NCBI GenBank assembly: GCA_018610125.1
Contig: JAHEOI010000286.1
Coordinates: 1 to 17,193 of the forward strand
From: Verrucomicrobiota bacterium
GTDB taxonomy: Bacteria > Verrucomicrobiota > Verrucomicrobiia > Limisphaerales > JAHEOI01
Length of the DNA stretch: 17,193 nucleotides
Direction of reading: 5' to 3'
A program made the position numbers and the translations under genes. The notes beneath the pieces are model-generated. The model had not been told where the DNA came from, did not search any database, and saw nothing but the letters and a program-made list of their open reading frames with translations. This document shows positions 6,751 through 13,566 of the stretch, in pieces. The number at the start of each line of letters is the position of its first letter. Position 1 is the stretch's first letter.

Positions 6751-9700
6751 TCATCTTTCCGACGATGAAGTGAGAAAGGTACCTCGATCCGTTTTGAGCT
6801 TGATTTCGGCCGGCAGGGCCTCACTCGAAATCCGAAGTATCACTCGCGAGGTTCCGGCATCGAGCCTCAAGCGATGTTGCGAGCCGGGTTCGTGCCAGTT
6901 TCCCGCAATGAACAGCGACGCCGATTCAAGCGACTTCCCGGAAAGCTCAACCTTGCCGGCCTGCGGGATCTCGATTTGGGTCGCCGCGTACACATCCCGA
7001 GGATCGCGCCACGACTTCGATTCAATTTTCTCTCGGAACTGTTGCTTTCGAAGACGACCATCGACAGTCGTCTCAACCCGCGTCCATGCTTTTTGGGAAA
7101 ACGGGGCTTTTAAAATCGCCTTATCGCCGAACTGCTCGGTATCCACGGTACCGAGATTGAGCCACCAAACGCGTGCGACTTTCCCTTGTGACGCATCAAA
7201 CGGTCCGGGCTGCCCCAGTTCGGCAAGAAACCGAAAGAGATCGAGCTTTTCCTGGAGATCAAGGCTCTCGATCAAGCCGGCCGGCATCAACGAGCCTTCA
7301 GTGACGGTGCGGCGCTCGATTTGGCGTTTCGGGATTCGTCGCTCGTGATTCAACGCGGTTCGAATCACCAAGGCCTCACTCCCTTCTCGGGCCAAAACGC
7401 CCGAATATTGCCGCCCGTCCCGAGTTTCTACCGAGACCGCGTGATAACCTTCCTTGACACTGGCATTGGGATACAAGACCGCTTCGATCAGATAATCGAC
7501 CGGTGAGCTCGCCCCGATCGACGTCAAATCGGGCCCCAGTTGACCTCCGACACCGCCAATCGCATGACAGGCCGTACAAGCCAATTGCGGCCGCCGATAA
7601 ATCGCCTCGCCGCGGTAGGGATCACCTCGCTTCATAACCCGATCGGCGAATTGTTTCATCTCCTTTGATGACAGCCGCTCTTCTTGCATGCTGACATCGC
7701 CCGCCTTTGCCAGCGCTAGCAGCAATTCGGGCTTGTTACGTCCTCCTTCCCGGGCCACTTGCATTCCCGTCCTGGCGGCACTTTTTGAGAGGTTGGCCTC
7801 GGAAAGCCGCTCGGCGAGTGGCTTGGTAATCCCTTGAATGTTGAATAGCGCACGCCAGAAGTCTCGAAGCTTCGTCTTGTCTTCCATGGCCTGCAAAATA
7901 CGGACCGTTCGATCCAGTCCTGCCTGCCGATCGAGGGAGGTCAGATTAACCGCCGCCATCCGCCTCAATGCAAGCGACTGCTCCGGCCTCGAAAGCCTTT
8001 TGAGGGCTTCAATTGCTCGGTCACCGCCGATGGATCGGATCGTCTTCACGGATTCCCGACGTACCGTTTCGGCGCTTTCCCGGTCCGACGCCGCATTGAC
8101 CAGCTTTGTGAAGTGCGCTTTGCCGACCCGCCAAGCCCGCACCAAGCGAATCGCCTCCAATCGAACCGCTTCATTTGTCACCCCAAGCCATTCCCCAACC
8201 TTCTCCAATCCCCGCGCCGGTTGCACATCTCGCAAATTTTTGGCATCCCGTAAGGCTTTCAGGGCTCTTACTGTGGCAGGCGCTTCAAAAAAGCCGTCGC
8301 GGGCTCGGTCATAAAGCGCCTGCAGCTCGTTTGGCGTGCCGGCGTCGCCGACGAGCTCAATCCATGGCCCATCGCCTTGCGGCGTTAACGTTTTATCGTC
8401 AAGGAAACGGGACAGCACTTCGCTTGCGGACCGGGGAGGAATCGCCTTGAGCGCAAACTCGAGCTGCTCTTCCTTCCCTTGCGGATTCCACCTTCCGGAC
8501 TTGACGGCATCGACCCAAACTTGGGCAAGGTCATTGATTGTGAGCCATGCCCCATAATCGAGGAATCGATCCATGGGATGATTGAGCACACTGAGCGCAA
8601 GCCGGGCGGATCGCGCGGAGGGGATCCGCTTTAGCGCCCGCAGCGATTCCAGTCTGACCCGTGGATGGGGATCATTGATCTGCTCGGCAAGGAGATCCAA
8701 GGGACCGGGGACGGCATCTTGCCAATGTCCCAGCACGCGTGTTGCCGCCGCCCGAACCCGGCCCTCTTCGGCCTGCAGCAAGCTTTTCAACAGGGGGACA
8801 TTCACGCGATTCATCCCTTGAAAAAGCCACAAGGCTCGCAGACGATCTTTCTCGCTCTTTAAGTCATTTGCCCAGCGCTGCAGATCGGAGCCGATATCGG
8901 GTGCCCGTTCGATCAGGACACGCTTCGCTTGCGTCCGAGTATAGGCATTGGGCGAGAGCAGAGACTGCAGCAGCGCTTCGGTCGACTGATCCCGGTAATT
9001 GTCCGACTCAATAAGCGGACGGTCTTTCGCTGTCACCCTCCAAATCCTCCCATGGTGATGGTCGCGCCGCGGATCGCGGAAGTCGACCTCGCCATGCTGA
9101 ATAATCGGATTGGACCAGTCGGCAATGTAGAGGGCGCCATCGGGCCCCAGTTTTGCATCGACGGGACGGAATGTCAGATTGGTGCTTTGCAGCAAGTCGG
9201 GCATTTGCTCGGTCACGTAGCCGGCCCCTTTGTCATGGAGCTGAAACCGCACAACGCGGTGAGCCCGGAAATCACACGTGATAAGGTCTCCCTGCCATTT
9301 CCCGGGGAAATGCTCGCTGTCGATCACCTCCAAGCCACAATATTTCGGATAACGGCCCGGACTGATGCTCTTGAGGGTCCGTCGAGCCCCGGCATACTTG
9401 GGATACATCGCCCCCGGGATCGCGTAGTGCAACCCCTCGAAGCCGGCACCATCCGAGACAAACGACTGACCAAGCTCATTGGACTGGTGCCCCCAAGGAT
9501 TGATCAATCCTTTGATGAACACACCGAGTTTTTGGCGGGCAGGATCATACCGAAAGATCCCCCCGCTATTGAGCCGCACGACACCGTGAGGCGTCTCAAT
9601 ATGACTATGAATATAAATTGATTGATTCATGTAAAGCCGCCCATCGTGTCCCCAATGGAGGGTATGCAGGAGATGGTGCGTGTCTTCAGTGCCGAATCCT

Positions 9701-11457
9701 GAAAGCTCAATCTCTTTCTTATCGGCACGCCCATCCCCGTCCGTATCCTGCAAATGTAAGAGCTGCGTGCTTTGGGCGACATAGGCCCCGCCATCGCCGG
9801 GCTCAACGCCGGTCGGGATCAGAAGGCCATCGGCGAAGACGGTCGATTGATCGGCTTTCCCATCCCGATCCTCATCCTTGAGAACAAACACCTTGTCGTT
9901 CGCTTCCTGGCCTGGCTTGATTTGGGGATAGACAGATGAGCTAGCCACCCAGAGACGTCCCTTAGGATCAAAGTTTATCTGGATTGGCTTTTCAATCAGA
10001 GGATTTTGGGCATAGAGGGAGACCTCAAACCCTTCAGCCACCTCGAATTCAGGCAATGCTTGCTTTGGGGACGCTGATCGCGAATCCTTCGCATTCGATT
10101 CGGCATCGGCGCTGTCCGAGGACTCCTCGGATTCGGGTGACGGAGCACTCTCGGCAGGTATTATTTTAAAGCGATAGGTTGGAAGGCTCTTAAGCTTCTG
10201 GATGCGCTCTTCCTTCTTGGCGATCAAGGGCTCGAATTCCGAAATCTCAGGGGCATTTTGACCTTGCTCATGCCGGCGAAATCCAAAGAGATAGGTCTGA
10301 TTTTGAGGGCGCCAATGATGAAAGTAGAGTCGATTCTTGGCGATGACAGCCTGCCTAAGCCTCTCAGTGCGTTCCAGCATCGGTCCCTGTTCAATCTCCA
10401 CCCCTTGAGCCCACGCAATGCTCGTGGCGGTCTTAATCGGCTCACCGTCTACCAGCAAGGTGTATCTATCGGGCGACAGCCCTTGGAACTGGAATCGAAG
10501 CGGCAGGTCGCGAGGCGGGAAATTCGCCTCCTTAACCGGCGGGGACGGGGCCGGTAGCAACGTGACATTCCCCGTAAATCGGACAGCGGTCTTACTGTGC
10601 TCCAGCTCTTTCGGCTTAATCCCGAACGTTCCCTCCCGAATGGTGCCATCCGAGAGAATCCCAACTTGCCATGTCTGCCGCAGCCATCTCAGCTCCTTGG
10701 CGATTACCTTGGAGGCCCACCAATAGCCGACTTCATTCAGGTGGATCCCATTGTCTGTCAGCGAGTGGCGCTCGCTCGGCGGTGGAAGCGCCTCCATCGC
10801 ACCGAAGAGATCGACAAATCGGCACCCTTTTGACTCGGCTATCGCTTGGATGACATCGCGGAATCGGCGTAAGCGCTTATTGTGCTTCGAAGCGTCTTTC
10901 ACCGGTGACGCGGAGGCTTCATGACGAATGGGGCTTAAAAGCACGAAGCGGACCGGGTGTTCGGCAAGCTTCTCGACCGTCTCGATGAGCTGCCGATAAT
11001 CCTTTCGAAAGCCTTTGGGAGTCGTCTCGGATTCGAGCGAGCTCGCCATCCCATATCCGAGCATGACCACTGTCGGATCGACCTCCTTGATCTGTTCTTT
11101 CAAGTGAGGAAAGCCTTGGCTCGGCTTCATGTGATCGAAGCTGGCACGCGACTCCCCTTTCGGGTTGTCAGCACTCCATCCCAGGTTCCGAAATCGGAGC
11201 TTTCGCTCCGGAAATCGAATGGTCATGGCGGTCTCGATGTAGCCATAGAGCTGAGCCCGCTCGATCAAAGTGTCGCCTAAAAAGACGATACGGTCTCGCT
11301 CTTTGAGCTCAAAGGCCTCTGTCGATTGGGCGGCCATTGCCTCGTCTCTCCCTCCAAATACCGCGACAAGACAAAGCAGTCCGCTCCAAAGAACCCCCCC
11401 TTCTTCTCGCTTGACCGATGGAGACGGCCTTTTCAATTTCGATATGATTCGGTTCAT
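6751..11457 (-). CDS. Secreted SGNH-like / PVC propeller / HEAT / c-type cytochrome fusion protein
   Basis: This is a 1568-residue multidomain protein. In order it has a signal peptide (residues ~1-43, hydrophobic WSGLLCLVAVF, cleavage near AMA-AQ), then an SGNH/GDSL-like domain (~50-255). That domain has FLGDT at 59-63 where GDS is usual, and DNGIH at 235-239 supplying the Asp-His pair. Next come a beta region (~265-435), an acidic Ser-rich linker (~436-465), and a PVC-type propeller (~468-810) with DEDRDGKAD and DTDGDGRAD loops. HEAT-like repeats follow (~825-1240), then a cytochrome module with CTACH at 1294-1298 and a likely axial Met1391. The C-terminal ~150 residues look beta-rich. The frame is open upstream to 12558, but that part is antisense to the GH9 gene. 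The ATG at 11457, followed directly by the signal peptide, is the only sensible start. The likely role is extracytoplasmic oxidation of a carbohydrate-like substrate; the substrate is unknown. Confidence 0.9.
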   Translation of the reverse strand: MNRIISKLKRPSPSVKREEGGVLWSGLLCLVAVFGGRDEAMAAQSTEAFELKERDRIVFLGDTLIERAQLYGYIETAMTIRFPERKLRFRNLGWSADNPKGESRASFDHMKPSQGFPHLKEQIKEVDPTVVMLGYGMASSLESETTPKGFRKDYRQLIETVEKLAEHPVRFVLLSPIRHEASASPVKDASKHNKRLRRFRDVIQAIAESKGCRFVDLFGAMEALPPPSERHSLTDNGIHLNEVGYWWASKVIAKELRWLRQTWQVGILSDGTIREGTFGIKPKELEHSKTAVRFTGNVTLLPAPSPPVKEANFPPRDLPLRFQFQGLSPDRYTLLVDGEPIKTATSIAWAQGVEIEQGPMLERTERLRQAVIAKNRLYFHHWRPQNQTYLFGFRRHEQGQNAPEISEFEPLIAKKEERIQKLKSLPTYRFKIIPAESAPSPESEESSDSADAESNAKDSRSASPKQALPEFEVAEGFEVSLYAQNPLIEKPIQINFDPKGRLWVASSSVYPQIKPGQEANDKVFVLKDEDRDGKADQSTVFADGLLIPTGVEPGDGGAYVAQSTQLLHLQDTDGDGRADKKEIELSGFGTEDTHHLLHTLHWGHDGRLYMNQSIYIHSHIETPHGVVRLNSGGIFRYDPARQKLGVFIKGLINPWGHQSNELGQSFVSDGAGFEGLHYAIPGAMYPKYAGARRTLKSISPGRYPKYCGLEVIDSEHFPGKWQGDLITCDFRAHRVVRFQLHDKGAGYVTEQMPDLLQSTNLTFRPVDAKLGPDGALYIADWSNPIIQHGEVDFRDPRRDHHHGRIWRVTAKDRPLIESDNYRDQSTEALLQSLLSPNAYTRTQAKRVLIERAPDIGSDLQRWANDLKSEKDRLRALWLFQGMNRVNVPLLKSLLQAEEGRVRAAATRVLGHWQDAVPGPLDLLAEQINDPHPRVRLESLRALKRIPSARSARLALSVLNHPMDRFLDYGAWLTINDLAQVWVDAVKSGRWNPQGKEEQLEFALKAIPPRSASEVLSRFLDDKTLTPQGDGPWIELVGDAGTPNELQALYDRARDGFFEAPATVRALKALRDAKNLRDVQPARGLEKVGEWLGVTNEAVRLEAIRLVRAWRVGKAHFTKLVNAASDRESAETVRRESVKTIRSIGGDRAIEALKRLSRPEQSLALRRMAAVNLTSLDRQAGLDRTVRILQAMEDKTKLRDFWRALFNIQGITKPLAERLSEANLSKSAARTGMQVAREGGRNKPELLLALAKAGDVSMQEERLSSKEMKQFADRVMKRGDPYRGEAIYRRPQLACTACHAIGGVGGQLGPDLTSIGASSPVDYLIEAVLYPNASVKEGYHAVSVETRDGRQYSGVLAREGSEALVIRTALNHERRIPKRQIERRTVTEGSLMPAGLIESLDLQEKLDLFRFLAELGQPGPFDASQGKVARVWWLNLGTVDTEQFGDKAILKAPFSQKAWTRVETTVDGRLRKQQFREKIESKSWRDPRDVYAATQIEIPQAGKVELSGKSLESASLFIAGNWHEPGSQHRLRLDAGTSRVILRISSEALPAEIKLKTDRGTFLTSSSER

Positions 11458-11530
11458 GGACGTCTCGTTTGAAACATATTTGATCCCGTTTGGCAATGCC
11501 GTTCGCAGCGATGGCGTTTGCTGCGTGAAG

Positions 11531-11602
11531 TGGGACGCCGGGGACGGCGTCCCTATCAGGGGAAGGCTCCTCCTTGATAGGGACCTCGTCCCCGAGGTCC
11601 CA
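11531..11602. repeat. 72-bp REPIN-like element: two palindromes in inverted orientation
   Basis: Left arm 11531-11558 and right arm 11575-11602 are inverted copies that agree at 24 of 28 positions, with a 16-nt spacer. Each arm also contains its own perfect hairpin, 11532-11553 and 11580-11601, with 8-bp stems and a GGGGAC-type loop. The four differences between the arms fall in two adjacent base pairs of the hairpin stem (G-C to C-G and C-G to T-A), so pairing is kept in both. Paired palindromes in inverted orientation resemble REPIN or MITE elements. No transposase gene or clear target-site duplication is seen. It lies in the divergent region upstream of the GH9 and large haem protein genes. 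The structure is certain; the family is inferred. Confidence 0.8.
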
Positions 11603-11626
11603 TATTTCTCTTTCAAAGAGGGTCCC

Positions 11627-11664
11627 AAAAAACCCAGGCGCAAAACCGAGCTTTTTAGCCTGGG
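11627..11664 (-). terminator. Rho-independent terminator-like hairpin on the minus strand
   Basis: Read on the minus strand, CCCAGGC (11664-11658), an 18-nt loop and GCCTGGG (11639-11633) are followed directly by six T (11632-11627). On the plus strand there is no T-tract. It lies 170 bp upstream of the start of the large minus-strand gene and just upstream of the GH9 start. It could stop antisense transcription leaving the GH9 region, or act as an attenuator in the leader of the large gene if that promoter lies at 11665-11742. The rather long loop lowers confidence. Confidence 0.5.
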
Positions 11665-11742
11665 CAAATTGCTTCGAAACCGGTTATATCGAGGAAAGGG
11701 AAAAGCGAGAAAGGAAGCTGACGGATTTTCTGGAGGAAGCCG

Positions 11743-13566
11743 ATGTCGAGATCGATCAAGAAAACAACGAAAAGAGGGTGGCCGGCGTGCTTTTTTATAA
11801 TGCTCGCCTTGCCGACGGCTCCCGTCACCAAGGGAGGAGAGCCAAGCGAATCTTTTTCGCGAGACCTCAATGTGGCGATTGTTGTCAACCCTGTCGGCTA
11901 TCTCCCCCACGCATCGAAAAAGTGCTTTCGGTCCGATGCGGTAAAAGGGCCGTTCAAGGTGATTGAGACAACCACCGGCAAGGTCGTCTTCTCCGGAACC
12001 TTTCAAAGTATCTCCGGGGATTTCGGCAAGGCCTCCGTCGGCGATTTTAGTCCCTTGAATGAACCGGGGCATTACTACATCCAAAGCCGACAGGCACGGT
12101 CTCGGCCTTTCCGAGTCGCCCAAGCACTCCACAACAAACCGATTGACAAGATCCTCGGCTATTTCGCAACGCAGCGTTGCGGTCCAAGCGCCACCGGTTA
12201 TTTCACGCCGTGCCATTTGGATGACGGGGTACGCAAGGACAACGGCCGACACCAAGACGTCACCGGTGGGTGGCACGACGCTTCCGATCTCCGGAAATGG
12301 GTCGGTGCGACCCTCTATGGGATGATCGGTCTGGGGAATCTGCTGCAATCCGTTGAAAACGACGAGCTGCGAGCCACAATCCTCGAAGAGCTTCGGTGGG
12401 GTAATCGCTACTTCCTTAAAATGCAGGAAGCCGAAGGCTATGTCATGAGCCATATCGGTGGCGCAATCCGCGAGCATGGCGACAACAATCGCTGGACCGA
12501 CAACCGGATCGGCAAGGAGGATGGGCAGCTCCGCACCCTCAAACCGAAGCGCGGTCAATCCTCGGATCCGCTCACGGTAATCGGGTCAAAGGACGACCGT
12601 GTCATTCAGACAGACCCACTGGACACAACCGGGCAATACAATTTCGTCCATGCCGAGGCATTGATGGCACGTGCGACGACCGGTAAGAAGGAGTATCGCG
12701 AGCGTTGCCTGCGGGCGGCCAAGGAGGCATGGCGCTGGGCGATGGAGAATCGTCCGCCGAAGACGGCCCGAGCTTTCGGGGCTTCGATTTTGGCAGGGGT
12801 CGAGCTGACGCTCGCCACCGATAACGCCGAATACAAAGGCCAGGTGGTCGGTCTGGCCGAACGCCTTCGTGCGTTACAAGCGACCGAGCCGATCGGGAAC
12901 AATCCGGCCATTTCCGGATTCTTCTTCGCCTCGTCCGAAAAGAAACGTGCCCATCGGGATATTTGGCATGGAAGATTACCGTTTCTCTCGTTTTGTCGCT
13001 TGGCGGAAAGCTTTCCGGAGCATTCCGACGCCGAGCAGTGGCGCGAGGTCATTGACCGATATAGCCGGGATTACCTGGCAACGCTCGCCGAACAAAATGC
13101 GTATGGCATGGTCCCGCTCGGCCTTTATACCGGCGAGAATCCGGGAGGCGGCCGCGAGGTCGGCCCCTATTGGTATCGCTATTTCATGCGCCCGGTCGAG
13201 GGCTGGTGGGTCGGCGTCAATGCCCACGTTGCCGGAGCCGGGATCGGACTCATGAAGGCTGCCGAGATCCTCAACGATAAGGAGCTGGCCGCGTTGGCCC
13301 AACGCCAATTGGATTGGATTCTCGGAGTCAATCCCCTGGCAGCCAGCACGATGGAAGGTATCGGCCCCAATCAGCCCGAACCGTTTGTCAATACGATCGA
13401 GTTTCAACCCGCAACCCCAAAAATTCCGGGTGCTGTCATGAACGGACTCGGCGGGACCAAAAACGACCAGCCGGCGCGTTACGACGGCAGTTACCACACC
13501 GCAGAGTATTGGACTCCGATGGTCGGCTTAACTGCCTGGCTCTTTGGCGAGATCAGGTATAAATAA
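11743..13566 (+). CDS. Secreted glycoside hydrolase family 9 (endoglucanase-like)
   Basis: This is a 607-residue protein. A basic N-terminus and hydrophobic stretch (ACFFIMLALP, residues 15-24) suggest a signal peptide. An N-terminal Ig-like CelD_N-type domain follows (IVVNPVGYLPHASKK, from ~46), then the (alpha/alpha)6 GH9 catalytic domain from ~130. GGWHDASD (175-182) is the GH9 motif with the two catalytic-site Asp residues, 179 and 182. DWILGVNPLAASTMEGIG (524-541) and SYHTAEYW (583-590) are the C-terminal signatures, with Glu588 as likely acid. No dockerin or carbohydrate-binding module is present. The start has a strong GGAGG 7-8 nt upstream. GH9 enzymes mostly cleave beta-1,4-glucans or related polymers, so the exact substrate is open. 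Its 3' end overlaps the convergent Tat-exported protein gene by 14 bp. Confidence 0.93.
   Translation: MSRSIKKTTKRGWPACFFIMLALPTAPVTKGGEPSESFSRDLNVAIVVNPVGYLPHASKKCFRSDAVKGPFKVIETTTGKVVFSGTFQSISGDFGKASVGDFSPLNEPGHYYIQSRQARSRPFRVAQALHNKPIDKILGYFATQRCGPSATGYFTPCHLDDGVRKDNGRHQDVTGGWHDASDLRKWVGATLYGMIGLGNLLQSVENDELRATILEELRWGNRYFLKMQEAEGYVMSHIGGAIREHGDNNRWTDNRIGKEDGQLRTLKPKRGQSSDPLTVIGSKDDRVIQTDPLDTTGQYNFVHAEALMARATTGKKEYRERCLRAAKEAWRWAMENRPPKTARAFGASILAGVELTLATDNAEYKGQVVGLAERLRALQATEPIGNNPAISGFFFASSEKKRAHRDIWHGRLPFLSFCRLAESFPEHSDAEQWREVIDRYSRDYLATLAEQNAYGMVPLGLYTGENPGGGREVGPYWYRYFMRPVEGWWVGVNAHVAGAGIGLMKAAEILNDKELAALAQRQLDWILGVNPLAASTMEGIGPNQPEPFVNTIEFQPATPKIPGAVMNGLGGTKNDQPARYDGSYHTAEYWTPMVGLTAWLFGEIRYK

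Noticed and set aside
11475..11607. CATATTT repeated at 11475 and 11601 as a possible target-site duplication of the palindromic element
   Set aside because: The left copy is 56 bp away from the element edge rather than next to it, so it is most likely chance.
11458..12558. Upstream extension of the large minus-strand frame (about 367 residues)
   Set aside because: It runs antisense through the well-supported GH9 gene and lacks any domain; the ATG at 11457 followed by a signal peptide explains the gene better.
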